This document shows, in pieces, positions 1 to 8,610 of a stretch of 64,000 nucleotides of DNA. Origin of the DNA: Winogradskyella sp. (GTDB taxonomy: Bacteria > Bacteroidota > Bacteroidia > Flavobacteriales > Flavobacteriaceae); contig NZ_JANQIM010000001.1 in NCBI RefSeq assembly GCF_028282165.1, forward strand, positions 24,019 through 88,018, written 5' to 3'. A program made the translations under genes and the position numbers. A model generated the notes under the pieces. That model made no database searches, was not told the DNA's origin, and saw only the letters and a program-made list of their open reading frames with translations. Numbering within the stretch: the stretch's first letter is position 1; every line of letters starts with the position of its first letter.

Positions 1-19
1 ATTTCTCAAGGCTTTTTTA

Positions 20-652
20 TTAGGGTATATTCAAATATTTATGCGTCTGGAGCGAAACTTTCCATTTGGGGTTGGCCATTACATACTCTACAATAAGCGG
101 CATCACTTTTTCACGTTTACTCCATTCTGGCTGCAGATATAAAATACAATCCTTATTCACTTTAGAAGCCTGTTCTTCTGCAAATCTAAAATCATCTTTA
201 TTATAGATGATGCATTTTAGCTCATGGGCTTCGTCATAGATTTCTTCCTTGGGCAATTTTACCTTTTTTGGTGACAGGCAAATCCAATCCCATTGGCCTG
301 TTAACTTATATGCTCCAGAAGTTTCAATGTGCGTTTGCACTTCTTTTGCCTTTAACTGTTCGGTTAATGGACCCATATCCCAAGTCAATGGCTCACCTCC
401 CGTAACAACAATAGTATTACTGTACTTCACAGCATTGGCCACAATCTTTTGAGTCTCGGTTGGTGGATGTAATTCTGCTATCCAACTCTCTTTAACGTCG
501 CACCAATGGCAACCAACATCACAACCACCAATTCTCACAAAATAGGCTGCAGTCCCTTTATGATAGCCCTCTCCTTGAATGGTATAAAACTCTTCCATTA
601 AAGGCAGTAAATATCCTTTATCTATTAACTCTTGTCGCTCTCTTCTTGTCAT
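20..652 (-). CDS. queE: 7-carboxy-7-deazaguanine synthase (QueE)
   Basis: Radical SAM enzyme that converts 6-carboxytetrahydropterin to 7-carboxy-7-deazaguanine in the queuosine (preQ0) pathway. From the ATG at 652 the protein is 210 aa. The radical-SAM cysteines sit in a CX3CX2C motif at about C44, C48 and C51 (CDVGCHWC), after the QueE-type EEFYTIQGEG segment. A TTG three codons upstream (661) is possible, but ATG gives the usual N-terminus. A TATCTTTG box (TAnnTTTG type, 659-666, minus strand) lies only 6 nt before this ATG, so a leaderless or very short-leader mRNA is plausible. No other queuosine genes are adjacent. Confidence 0.93.
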   Translation of the reverse strand: MTRRERQELIDKGYLLPLMEEFYTIQGEGYHKGTAAYFVRIGGCDVGCHWCDVKESWIAELHPPTETQKIVANAVKYSNTIVVTGGEPLTWDMGPLTEQLKAKEVQTHIETSGAYKLTGQWDWICLSPKKVKLPKEEIYDEAHELKCIIYNKDDFRFAEEQASKVNKDCILYLQPEWSKREKVMPLIVEYVMANPKWKVSLQTHKYLNIP

Positions 653-753
653 AGTCGGCAAAGATATTAATAAGTTTATAGTTTTTAGTCTCAGTTTGAA
701 GTTCTTTGCAATCTCATTATGCTTCCTAAAACTAGGAATGTGGTGACTGCCAA

Positions 754-1200
754 CTATTTCGCAGCGATAACATCGATCTCAATACTCGCTCCACCAGCTA
801 AACCAGCGGCAGCATAAGTTGTACGCGCTGGTTTTTTTGTGAAATAAGTCGTGTAAACCGAATTAAAAGCTTTAAAATCGTTGATGTCTTTGAGAATTAC
901 AGTGCACTTCACTACATTGTCTAAAGAAAGATGATGATGTTCTAAGACAGCCTTAATATTTTCAATAACTTGCTTTGTTTCATCTCCAATACCACCAGAT
1001 ACGAGCTCTCCTTTTTTATGGTCTTTTCCTATTTGACCTGTTAAAAACAAAAAGTCAGCAGTTTCAACGGCATCACTAAAAGGCACATTGGCTCTACTTG
1101 GTTCGTGTGATTCATGGAATATAATTTCCGATTTTGAATTATCACAAGATTGAAAACTTACTAAAACCAATAGGCACAAGATTGAAAATAGAGACTTCAT
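754..1200 (-). CDS. RidA/YjgF-family protein exported as a lipoprotein
   Basis: 148 aa. The C-terminal ~115 residues match the Rid (YER057c/YjgF/UK114) fold: a FSDAVETADFLFLTGQIG segment in place of the usual PYSQAV..G..LF.SGQ, and a conserved Arg in the KPARTTYAAAGL segment near the end, the position that binds the substrate carboxylate in RidA. Family members deaminate reactive enamine/imine intermediates, normally in the cytosol. Here the N-terminus is a signal peptide ending in a lipobox (VSFQSC), so the protein should be lipid-anchored outside the inner membrane. The periplasmic substrate is unknown. It is divergent from the HerA-like gene, with 148 bp between the two starts. Confidence 0.85.
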   Translation of the reverse strand: MKSLFSILCLLVLVSFQSCDNSKSEIIFHESHEPSRANVPFSDAVETADFLFLTGQIGKDHKKGELVSGGIGDETKQVIENIKAVLEHHHLSLDNVVKCTVILKDINDFKAFNSVYTTYFTKKPARTTYAAAGLAGGASIEIDVIAAK

Positions 1201-1262
1201 ATACTAAGGTTTAAACTAGACTAGATAATCGAGATTTGAATATAGTAAATTAACTCCGAATT

Positions 1263-1293
1263 TTTAAGGCTTAGCATCATAAGCCTCTTAAGT
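1263..1293. repeat. short inverted repeat in divergent spacer
   Basis: AGGCTTA and TAAGCCT arms about 6 nt apart lie between the divergent RidA-like and HerA-like genes. It could be an operator or a chance palindrome. There is no T-run on either side, so it is not called a terminator. Confidence 0.25.
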
Positions 1294-1348
1294 TTTCTTC
1301 GAGGTAGTTTACCAAAATTACATTATTTTTATGCAAATTTTCCGATTA

Positions 1349-2887
1349 ATGACGAATTCTGATAAATTCATAAAAGACATAGCAGAAGGCAATACATTTA
1401 AAGGCGACTATATCAGTTTAGGTGCTGCAATGCTTGATGGTGAAACCAAGACCAATGCCTACGTCAATGTGCCATTAAAGACCATGAATCGTCATGGTTT
1501 AATTGCAGGTGCGACCGGAACAGGGAAAACAAAAACTTTACAGGTATTAGCAGAAAACCTATCGGAAAAAGGAGTACCTGTGTTGCTTATGGATATTAAG
1601 GGTGATTTAAGCGGTTTGGCAAAAGCTAGCCCAGGACATCCCAAAATTGATGAGCGTCACGAAAAAATAGGCCTTCCTTTTGAACCTAAATCCTTTCCTG
1701 TTGAGATTTTAACACTCTCTGAACAAGATGGCGTAAGATTACGTGCTACGATTAGCGAGTTTGGGCCAGTTCTTATTTCTAGAATTTTAGGTGTTACCGA
1801 AACACAAGCTGGAATCATTTCAGTGATTTTTAAATATTGCGACGATAATAAATTACCTCTTTTAGACCTCAAAGATTTCAAGAAAATGCTGCAGTATGCA
1901 ACAAGTGAAGGCAAAAAGGAATTTGAGGAAGCTTATGGTAGAATTTCTACAGCATCGACTGGAGCGATTTTAAGAAAACTTATTGAAATAGAGCAACAAG
2001 GTGGTGACCTCTTCTTTGGAGAAACCTCATTTGACACCCAGGATTTACTTCGAATCGATGAAAATGGTAGAGGTTATATCAATATTATCAGACTGACTGA
2101 TATTCAGGATAAACCCAAGTTGTTTTCGACCTTCATGCTGAGTTTATTGGCTGAAATCTATTCTACCTTTCCCGAGCAAGGTGATAGTGGCAGACCAGAA
2201 CTTATTATGTTTATAGACGAGGCGCACTTGATTTTCAATGAAGCTTCAGATGCTCTTTTAAATCAGATTGAAAGCATTGTTAAGCTCATCCGAAGTAAAG
2301 GTGTTGGTCTATATTTTGTTACCCAAAATCCAACTGATGTTCCAGAAGCGGTTTTAGGTCAATTGGGATTAAAAGTGCAGCATGCACTGAGAGCATTTAC
2401 TGCAAAGGATAGAAAAGCTATAAAGCTAACCGCTCAAAACTATCCTGATACAGAATACTACGACACGGCAGAAGTTTTAACATCCTTAGGTATTGGTGAA
2501 GCTTTGGTCTCTGCGTTAGATGAAAAAGGTAAGCCTACTCCCCTTGCCGCTACAATGATGCGTGCTCCTATGAGCCGCATGGACATTTTGACCGAAGCTG
2601 AACTTAGTAGTTTGTTGGCACAATCGCAATTAGCAAAAAAATATAATAAGGAGATAGATCGCGAAAGTGCTTACGAAATGCTAAATGAAAAAATAAAACA
2701 GGCAGAAGCTGAGGAAGCTAAACGCAAAGCTAAAGAAGAGCAAGAAGCACTTAAAAGAGCCGAAAGTAAAAGGAAATCCAGTTCTAGCAGAAGACGTAGC
2801 AAGCGACAAAATCCTATCGTTAAAGTGTTATCTAGCCCTACAGTTATAAGAAGTGTATTGGGAATCTTAACGAAGATGCTTAAATAA
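1349..2887 (+). CDS. HerA-like / DUF853 (YjgR-type) P-loop ATPase
   Basis: 512 aa from the ATG at 1349. An in-frame ATG at 1331 would add 6 residues, but relatives begin near MTNSDKF..GNTFKGD. Walker A GATGTGKT lies at about residues 54-61 and Walker B (LIMFIDEAH) near 290, followed by the RSKGVGLYFVTQNPTDVP segment typical of HerA/VirD4-type ring ATPases. The C-terminus is a charged Glu/Lys/Arg helix (AEAEEAKRKAKEEQ...) ending in a Ser/Arg-rich tail. DUF853 proteins resemble HerA DNA-translocating ATPases, but their cellular role is not established. No NurA-type nuclease is adjacent. A lipoprotein gene follows 19 bp downstream. Confidence 0.88.
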   Translation: MTNSDKFIKDIAEGNTFKGDYISLGAAMLDGETKTNAYVNVPLKTMNRHGLIAGATGTGKTKTLQVLAENLSEKGVPVLLMDIKGDLSGLAKASPGHPKIDERHEKIGLPFEPKSFPVEILTLSEQDGVRLRATISEFGPVLISRILGVTETQAGIISVIFKYCDDNKLPLLDLKDFKKMLQYATSEGKKEFEEAYGRISTASTGAILRKLIEIEQQGGDLFFGETSFDTQDLLRIDENGRGYINIIRLTDIQDKPKLFSTFMLSLLAEIYSTFPEQGDSGRPELIMFIDEAHLIFNEASDALLNQIESIVKLIRSKGVGLYFVTQNPTDVPEAVLGQLGLKVQHALRAFTAKDRKAIKLTAQNYPDTEYYDTAEVLTSLGIGEALVSALDEKGKPTPLAATMMRAPMSRMDILTEAELSSLLAQSQLAKKYNKEIDRESAYEMLNEKIKQAEAEEAKRKAKEEQEALKRAESKRKSSSSRRRSKRQNPIVKVLSSPTVIRSVLGILTKMLK

Positions 2888-2906
2888 TTAACCCTAAATC
2901 TAAGTA

Positions 2907-3464
2907 ATGAAGAATTTTTTATTTGTGCTCATAATCTGTGCTATACTCTTATCAAGCTGTGCAAAAGATAAAGCACCAGATCCTTTTTTAATTGAAAAAC
3001 ATCATATAGGTTTATTGACAGATTCCACTAAGGTTAAGGATTTAAACGCAGTTTTCATCAATGATTCTGTGGTAAGATATATCGCAGGCGACGAATTTGC
3101 AGGTTCTGTTAATACGATTGAAATTTTTGAAAAAGGTGGAAAAAAACTTTTGGACCTATCGCCTGAAGAGGCTTTAGATTCGACATCTGTTATCTCGAGC
3201 GTACGAATTATAGATGAGCGTTATAAAACTGAAAAGAACATTTCTAAACTCAGCACGTTTAAGGATATAAAAGAAGCGTATAAAATTTCAAAAATCGATA
3301 ATCTAATTAATTCCATAGTTGTATCGGTAAACGAAATTAATGCATCATTCACCATAGATAAAAAAGAATTACCTGCTAGCCTAAGATTTGATATGGACAT
3401 GAGCATAGACCCCATTCAAATACCCGAAAAAGCAAAGATTAAATTCTTTATGATTCATTGGTAA
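2907..3464 (+). CDS. hypothetical lipoprotein
   Basis: 185 aa with a signal peptide and lipobox (LLSSCAKDK), so probably membrane-anchored. No family is recognised in the mature part, which is charged and contains an FINDSVVRYIAGDEF segment resembling a short beta-rich domain. The gene begins 19 bp after the HerA-like ATPase gene and is probably co-transcribed with it. A degenerate 27-bp tandem repeat begins directly at its stop codon. Confidence 0.75.
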   Translation: MKNFLFVLIICAILLSSCAKDKAPDPFLIEKHHIGLLTDSTKVKDLNAVFINDSVVRYIAGDEFAGSVNTIEIFEKGGKKLLDLSPEEALDSTSVISSVRIIDERYKTEKNISKLSTFKDIKEAYKISKIDNLINSIVVSVNEINASFTIDKKELPASLRFDMDMSIDPIQIPEKAKIKFFMIHW

Positions 3465-3467
3465 GCC

Positions 3468-3569
3468 TACGCCAAGGCTTCGGCTCACAAAGTATAAGCC
3501 AAGTCTTCAGTTTACAAAGTATACGCCAAAGCTATGGTTCACTGGTTTTAGCCAAGGCTTCGACCTAAA
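3468..3569. repeat. degenerate 27-bp tandem repeat, about 3.5 units
   Basis: Successive 27-nt units begin TACGCCAAGGCTTCGG, TAAGCCAAGTCTTCAG, TACGCCAAAGCTATGG and TAGCCAAGGCTTCGAC. Each ends in a CACAAAGTA-like stretch (CACTGGTTT in the third). Because 27 is a multiple of 3, the block could extend an upstream reading frame in multiples of nine residues if stop codons were lost. It fills most of the 146-bp gap before the cupin gene. Confidence 0.75.
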
Positions 3570-3610
3570 TGGTCACATCTTAAACACCTTTAAGTTAAAT
3601 TGAAAATTAT

Positions 3611-3985
3611 ATGAAAGAAGAAAAAAAATACACATTACAAACGTCACCATTTATTGTACCTACAGATGATGGTAAAGTTATAAAAGAACATTTCGGTTTG
3701 GCCAGTGATGGCAATTCTCAAGTAAGTATTGCGCACATGATTGCACCTCCTGGCTGGAGCGAACCCTTTCAGACTCCAGAATTCGATGAATACACATTTA
3801 TCATTAAAGGAAAAAAACAGTTCATCATTGGAGACGAGACATTAGTCCTCGAAGCAGGACAATCCATAAAAGTAAATAAACATACAAGATTGCAATACTC
3901 TAACCCATTTACAGAACCTTGCGAATATATTGCCATTTGCTTACCAGCATTTTCAATAGATTCGGTACATAGAGAAAACACATAG
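3611..3985 (+). CDS. small cupin-domain protein
   Basis: 124 aa, a single cupin (double-stranded beta-helix). The first motif region reads PGWSEPFQTPEFDEYTFIIKGKKQFIIG and the second motif region follows. The usual metal-binding histidines are largely absent (EYTFIIKG in place of H.H.....E), so an enzymatic role is uncertain. It may be a sensor or binding protein. One base separates its stop from the start of the alpha/beta hydrolase gene, so the two are surely co-transcribed. Confidence 0.8.
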   Translation: MKEEKKYTLQTSPFIVPTDDGKVIKEHFGLASDGNSQVSIAHMIAPPGWSEPFQTPEFDEYTFIIKGKKQFIIGDETLVLEAGQSIKVNKHTRLQYSNPFTEPCEYIAICLPAFSIDSVHRENT

Positions 3986-3986
3986 T

Positions 3987-4814
3987 ATGAGTAGTTTTGT
4001 AATAAAATCAATAGGTAGTGCATTAAATGCTACGAGTTTAATTTCATCTAAATACGCCTCAAAAAAGGCTTTAAATTTATTTGCTTCACCTCGCAAAGGT
4101 CGATATACCGAAGCGCAACGAAAAGTTGTAAGTTCAGCTTTATTCGAAGAAGTTACTTATAATGGAACTACGATTGCAACTTATCGTTGGAATGGCAAAG
4201 GAAAAACCATTTTATTAACTCATGGATGGGAAAGTAATGCTTCACGATGGAATTACATTTTAAAGGATTTAAAAGCACAGGATTATAATATCATCGCTTT
4301 AGATGGACCGGCGCATGGACGATCTGGGGGAAAACTATTTAATGCCGTTTTGTACTCCGAATTTATCAATGTTATTGCAAAAAAATTTCAACCCGATGTG
4401 ATTATTGGTCACTCTGTTGGTGGCATGGCTAGTGTTTTCTTTATGCATAACTATCCGTTAGATTCAGTTAAAAAAATGGTACTACTTGGCGCACCAGCAC
4501 ATTTTACAGGCGTCTTTTCAAGGTATAAATCCTTAATGGGTTATAATAAGCGCATTTCTAATGGCCTCGATAACATTGTACTAGAGCGATTTGGCAAGCC
4601 TGTAGATTACTTTTCTGCTGCTAACTTTACAAAATCCATAAAGGCAAAAGGCTTAATTATTCACGATAAAAATGACAAGGTAATTCCATACGAAGATGCT
4701 TTGCTATTTGCTAATCGTTATAAAAACTCTGAATTAATTAGCACTAGCGGTTTTGGGCATGGCTTAAAAGATGCGTCATTAACACCTAAAATTATTGAGT
4801 TTATTGATAGATAA
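3987..4814 (+). CDS. alpha/beta hydrolase
   Basis: 275 aa with the alpha/beta-hydrolase layout: oxyanion segment LTHGWESNASRW, nucleophile elbow GHSVGG with Ser at about residue 143, a C-terminal Asp in IHDKNDKVIPYEDA, and His in GFGHGLKD. The substrate cannot be told from sequence; esterase or lipase-like activity is the family default. It has no clear signal peptide and is probably cytosolic. It is encoded 1 bp after the cupin gene and 24 bp before rluF. Confidence 0.88.
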   Translation: MSSFVIKSIGSALNATSLISSKYASKKALNLFASPRKGRYTEAQRKVVSSALFEEVTYNGTTIATYRWNGKGKTILLTHGWESNASRWNYILKDLKAQDYNIIALDGPAHGRSGGKLFNAVLYSEFINVIAKKFQPDVIIGHSVGGMASVFFMHNYPLDSVKKMVLLGAPAHFTGVFSRYKSLMGYNKRISNGLDNIVLERFGKPVDYFSAANFTKSIKAKGLIIHDKNDKVIPYEDALLFANRYKNSELISTSGFGHGLKDASLTPKIIEFIDR

Positions 4815-4838
4815 TCTTTATAGTACCTTTATTATATT

Positions 4839-5603
4839 ATGTCAAACCATCTCATACGTCTTAACAAGTACCTCAGCGAAGTTGGTTATTGTTCTCGTCG
4901 TGAAGCCGATCGCTTAATCGATGCTGGTCGCGTAACCATAAATGATGTTATACCAGAAATGGGAACCAAAGTAGCATCAGGTGATGTAGTAAAAGTTGAT
5001 GGTGAAATTATTGGTGGGCGTAAAAAAGACTTTGTTTACCTCGCTTTTAATAAACCTGTAGGGATTGTTTGCACTACGGATACTCGTGTTGAAAAAGATA
5101 ATATTATTGACTTTATCAACTACCCAAAACGCATTTTTCCTATAGGTCGTTTGGACAAGCCAAGCGAGGGACTCATCCTTTTAACGGATGATGGTGATAT
5201 TGTTAACAAGATTCTTCGTGCCAGCAACAATCATGAAAAAGAGTATGTGGTTACCGTAGATAAGCCTATTTCGCAAACTTTTATTGAGCGAATGGCCGGA
5301 GGGATTTATATTGAAGAGCTAAAGCAACGCACCAAAAAATGTGAGGTTAAAAAAATAGATAAATACACCTTTAGTATTATTCTTACCCAGGGCTTGAATC
5401 GTCAGATACGCCGTATGTGTGAGTATTTGAATTATGAAGTACAAACGCTTAAGCGCATTAGAATTATGAATATAAAGCTCGATATACCTGTTGGGCAATA
5501 TCGCGAACTTACCAATGAAGAGTTTATAACCTTGAGTGAACTCATCAGTGACTCAAAAAAAACGTTCCAACCCAATAGACAACCTAGAAATCGAAAAAAC
5601 TAA
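4839..5603 (+). CDS. rluF: 23S rRNA pseudouridine(2604) synthase (RluF-type)
   Basis: 254 aa. An N-terminal S4 RNA-binding domain ([21 protein letters not shown]) is followed by the RsuA/RluB/E/F catalytic domain with [17 protein letters not shown], in which the Asp is the catalytic nucleophile. The later segment [16 protein letters not shown] with RIRIMN is characteristic of RluF rather than RluB or RluE. Family knowledge places the modification at U2604 of 23S rRNA. The C-terminus ends in a short basic tail. The VOC gene starts 7 bp downstream. Confidence 0.9.
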   Translation: MSNHLIRLNKYLSEVGYCSRREADRLIDAGRVTINDVIPEMGTKVASGDVVKVDGEIIGGRKKDFVYLAFNKPVGIVCTTDTRVEKDNIIDFINYPKRIFPIGRLDKPSEGLILLTDDGDIVNKILRASNNHEKEYVVTVDKPISQTFIERMAGGIYIEELKQRTKKCEVKKIDKYTFSIILTQGLNRQIRRMCEYLNYEVQTLKRIRIMNIKLDIPVGQYRELTNEEFITLSELISDSKKTFQPNRQPRNRKN

Positions 5604-5610
5604 TTTTAAT

Positions 5611-6027
5611 ATGTCTTTATCACCTTTTCATCTAGCCATTCCTGTTCACAATATCGAAGATTGTAGGGATTTTTACACCAATACCTTAAACTTTGAAGAA
5701 GGACGAAGTAGTGACCATTGGGTAGATTACAACTTTTTTGGACATCAACTAGTCATTCATTATAAACCGAAAAAAGAAGAGCTACATACCAACCTTGTAG
5801 ATGGTAAAGATGTTCCTGTTCCTCACTTTGGTGTGGTCTTACCGTGGGATACATTCCAAGAATTTGCAGACCTTTTAAAATCTAAAGGCATAGCCTTTAT
5901 CATTGACCCTTACATACGATTTGAAGGTCAGGTAGGTGAACAAGCGACCATGTTTTTTAAAGATCCTTCAGGTAATGCTTTGGAGTTTAAAGCTTTTAAG
6001 GATTTGAGCCAATTATTTGCAAAATGA
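5611..6027 (+). CDS. VOC-superfamily (glyoxalase/dioxygenase-like) protein
   Basis: 138 aa from the ATG at 5611. A longer frame opens at 5536 but would overlap the end of rluF, and the ATG at 5611 gives [15 protein letters not shown], the normal first beta-strand of a vicinal-oxygen-chelate domain. Candidate metal ligands are His in SPFHLAIPV, His in VPHFGVV and Glu in GNALEFKAF. This type is often annotated glyoxalase-like; the substrate is unknown. Its stop is 1 bp from the convergent folD stop. Confidence 0.85.
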   Translation: MSLSPFHLAIPVHNIEDCRDFYTNTLNFEEGRSSDHWVDYNFFGHQLVIHYKPKKEELHTNLVDGKDVPVPHFGVVLPWDTFQEFADLLKSKGIAFIIDPYIRFEGQVGEQATMFFKDPSGNALEFKAFKDLSQLFAK

Positions 6028-6028
6028 A

Positions 6029-6916
6029 CTAACTTCTTCTATTTTTTCTATGTTGTTCTCTTGCTAAAAGTGTATTTTTCAGAAGCATAGCAATAGTCAT
6101 TGGCCCTACACCTCCAGGAACTGGAGTTATATAACTTGCTTTTTTACTACACTTTTCAAAATCGACGTCACCAGTAATATAATACCCCTTTTCTGAGTCA
6201 TCGGGAACACGTGTAATACCAACATCAATGATTACAGCATCATCTTTTACCATTTCTGCCTTTAGGAAATTTGGAATACCCAAGGCTGAAATAATAATAT
6301 CTGCTTGAGATGTAATCTGTGTGATATTTTTGGTATGGCTATGCGTCAATGTCACTGTAGAATTTCCAGGAAATCCTTTGCGCCCCATAAGTATACTCAT
6401 AGGCCGACCTACAATGTGCGAACGACCAATAATAACAGTATGCTTACCATCCGTTTCTACGCCGTAGCGATCTAGTAACTCAAGAATACCGAATGGTGTT
6501 GCTGGAATAAATGTTGACATATCCAAGGCCATTTTTCCAAAATTTGTCGGATGAAATCCATCTACATCTTTGTCTGGATTTACGGCCATTAACACCTTAC
6601 GCGTATTAATTTGAGGTGGTAACGGCAATTGAATAATAAAGCCGTCAATATCATCATTGCTATTAAGTTCTTCAATCTTATCTAGCAGTTCAATCTCACT
6701 TGTGGTATTTGACATGCGTATCATAGTAGACTCAAATCCAACACGCTCACAAGCTCTCACTTTACTTCCGACATAAGTTAAACTTGCACCATCGTTACCA
6801 ACAATGACTGCTGCAAGATGCGGCACTTTTTCACCATTGGCCTTCATTTTGTCAACTTCAACCTTTATCTCATCCTTAATGTCCTTGCTTGTTTTTCTTC
6901 CGTCTAGTATAGTCAT
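6029..6916 (-). CDS. folD: bifunctional methylenetetrahydrofolate dehydrogenase / methenyl-THF cyclohydrolase (FolD)
   Basis: 295 aa, normal FolD length. It carries the family signatures: YVGSKVRACERVGF with the catalytic Lys, GFIIQLPLPPQI, the IGRSHIVGRPMSILM dinucleotide-binding segment, and the C-terminal TPVPGGVGPMTIAML. It interconverts 5,10-methylene- and 10-formyl-THF in the cytosol for purine, Met and thymidylate synthesis. It lies downstream of ffh on the same strand, with a 96-bp gap containing repeated palindromic sequence. Confidence 0.96.
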   Translation of the reverse strand: MTILDGRKTSKDIKDEIKVEVDKMKANGEKVPHLAAVIVGNDGASLTYVGSKVRACERVGFESTMIRMSNTTSEIELLDKIEELNSNDDIDGFIIQLPLPPQINTRKVLMAVNPDKDVDGFHPTNFGKMALDMSTFIPATPFGILELLDRYGVETDGKHTVIIGRSHIVGRPMSILMGRKGFPGNSTVTLTHSHTKNITQITSQADIIISALGIPNFLKAEMVKDDAVIIDVGITRVPDDSEKGYYITGDVDFEKCSKKASYITPVPGGVGPMTIAMLLKNTLLAREQHRKNRRS

Positions 6917-6930
6917 GTTTTATTAGTTTT

Positions 6931-6999
6931 CAGTCGCAGTCGAGACCTTTTTTATATATTAATAATTATGTGACCTCTCGCAGACGCTCGAGGTGACAA
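6931..6999. repeat. REP-like palindrome (CGCAGTCGAGA family)
   Basis: A half-element (CAGTCGCAGTCGAGACC, 6931-6947) is followed about 20 nt later by GTGACCTCTCGCAGACG...CTCGAGGTGACA (6970-6998), whose ACCTC and GAGGT arms pair. Sequences of this kind recur in intergenic DNA of many Bacteroidota. It lies between ffh and folD. A transcript of either strand could fold; there is no T-run. Confidence 0.6.
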
Positions 7000-7012
7000 T
7001 AATTTAAGTATC

Positions 7013-8344
7013 TTATCTAGGCATATTCTTCATCATCTGCATCATACGCTTTCCGCCGCCACCTTGCATCATTTTCATCATTTTGCTCATTTGGGTAAAT
7101 TGCTTTAATAGTTGATTTACCTCTTGTACAGAAGTACCAGAACCCTTCCCAATACGTTTTTTACGACTAGCATTGATTATGGATGGGTTGGCACGCTCGG
7201 CTGGTGTCATAGAATGTATTATGGCTTCAATACCCTTAAAGGCATCATCATCAATATCAACACCTTTCATCATCTTTCCCGCTCCAGGGATCATTCCGAT
7301 CAGATCCTTCATGTTACCCATTTTTTTGATTTGCTGAATCTGTTTTAAGAAATCATCAAATCCAAACTGGTTTTTTGCAATTTTCTTTTGGAGTTTTCGC
7401 GCTTCTTCTTCATCAAATTGCTCTTGGGCACGCTCTACTAGGGACACCACATCTCCCATTCCCAAAATACGGTCGGCCATACGTGAAGGATAGAAGACAT
7501 CAATTGCTTCCATCTTCTCCCCTGTACCTATAAACTTGATGGGCTTATTGACTACCGATTTAATAGAAATCGCGGCACCACCTCTAGTATCACCATCTAA
7601 CTTGGTAAGAATGACACCATCAAAGTTTAAAATATCATTAAAGGCTTTAGCTGTATTCACAGCATCCTGACCTGTCATAGAATCTACAACAAACAAGGTT
7701 TCTTGCGGTTGAATAGCTTTATGGATGTTAGATATCTCAGTCATCATGGCCTCATCAACTGCCAAACGCCCAGCAGTATCTATAATCACTACATTATGAC
7801 CATTGGCTTTTGCATGTGCTATACCAGCTTGAGCTATAGCAACCGGATCACTGTTTCCTTTATCACTATAGACCTCAACATTGATTTGATCTCCCACCAC
7901 ATGAAGCTGATCGATCGCAGCAGGACGATATACATCACAGGCTACTAGTAAAGGTTTTTTGGTTTTCTTGTTTTTGAGATAATTAGCAAGTTTACCAGAG
8001 AAGGTAGTTTTACCAGACCCTTGCAAACCAGACATTAAGATGACACTCGGATTTCCTGAAAGGTTAATCCCTTCAGCATCTCCTCCCATAAGCTCGGTCA
8101 ACTCATCCTTAACGATTTTGACCATTAACTGGCCCGGTTGTAATGTGGTCAATACATTTTGACCTAATGCTTTTTCCTTGACTTTATTGGTAAATTCCTT
8201 GGCAATCTTAAAATTAACATCGGCATCTAAAAGCGCACGTCTTACCTCTTTTAAGGTTTCGGCAACATTAACTTCTGTAATGCTCCCATGCCCTTTAAGA
8301 ACGTGTAACGCTTTATCTAACTTTTCACTTAAATTATTAAACAT
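7013..8344 (-). CDS. ffh: signal recognition particle protein Ffh
   Basis: 443 aa. An N-terminal helical N domain is followed by the SRP GTPase G domain with P-loop GLQGSGKTTFSGKLA (G1), DTAGR (G3) and TKLDGD (G4). The methionine-rich M domain ends in MSKMMKMMQGGGGKRMMQMM, which binds signal peptides and 4.5S RNA. It targets nascent inner-membrane proteins to FtsY and SecYEG. On the minus strand a TAAATTTG box (8368-8375) lies about 23 nt before the ATG, with only a weak TTCG upstream in place of TTG. Confidence 0.97.
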   Translation of the reverse strand: MFNNLSEKLDKALHVLKGHGSITEVNVAETLKEVRRALLDADVNFKIAKEFTNKVKEKALGQNVLTTLQPGQLMVKIVKDELTELMGGDAEGINLSGNPSVILMSGLQGSGKTTFSGKLANYLKNKKTKKPLLVACDVYRPAAIDQLHVVGDQINVEVYSDKGNSDPVAIAQAGIAHAKANGHNVVIIDTAGRLAVDEAMMTEISNIHKAIQPQETLFVVDSMTGQDAVNTAKAFNDILNFDGVILTKLDGDTRGGAAISIKSVVNKPIKFIGTGEKMEAIDVFYPSRMADRILGMGDVVSLVERAQEQFDEEEARKLQKKIAKNQFGFDDFLKQIQQIKKMGNMKDLIGMIPGAGKMMKGVDIDDDAFKGIEAIIHSMTPAERANPSIINASRKKRIGKGSGTSVQEVNQLLKQFTQMSKMMKMMQGGGGKRMMQMMKNMPR

Positions 8345-8367
8345 AATCTTTATCTCTTTTGAAGTTG

Positions 8368-8397
8368 CAAATTTAAGAATTTACAAGAGATAAACGA
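8368..8397 (-). promoter_or_regulatory. possible ffh promoter
   Basis: Minus-strand TAAATTTG at 8368-8375 matches the Bacteroidota -7 box TAnnTTTG and is followed by C. The expected -33 TTG is only TCG-like at 8395-8397, 19 nt upstream. Confidence 0.5.
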
Positions 8398-8522
8398 ATG
8401 GCATATCTATAATTCTATAAGGCTATATTTAAGAATACTGTAAACATCCCACTCTAGATCAGGATTGGTTCAACTTACACTATGGGATACATCCTACTGA
8501 CTTCTAAATATTGAGCTGTACT

Positions 8523-8560
8523 AAAAAGAAAAGAGCCGCCTAGCGGTTGGCAACCCTCTT
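8523..8560 (-). terminator. putative terminator of the acidic lipoprotein gene
   Basis: AAGAG and CTCTT arms (8531-8560) enclose two competing small stems (GGTT/AACC and CCGC/GCGG). On the minus strand the hairpin is followed by TTCTTTTTA. It lies about 50 bp past the stop of the acidic lipoprotein gene. The rest of the 8345-8610 gap shows only the ffh promoter region. Confidence 0.5.
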
Positions 8561-8610
8561 CATCAACTTAAACTTACTAAAATTACTAGCTAACTTAGTG
8601 GTACTTTTTA

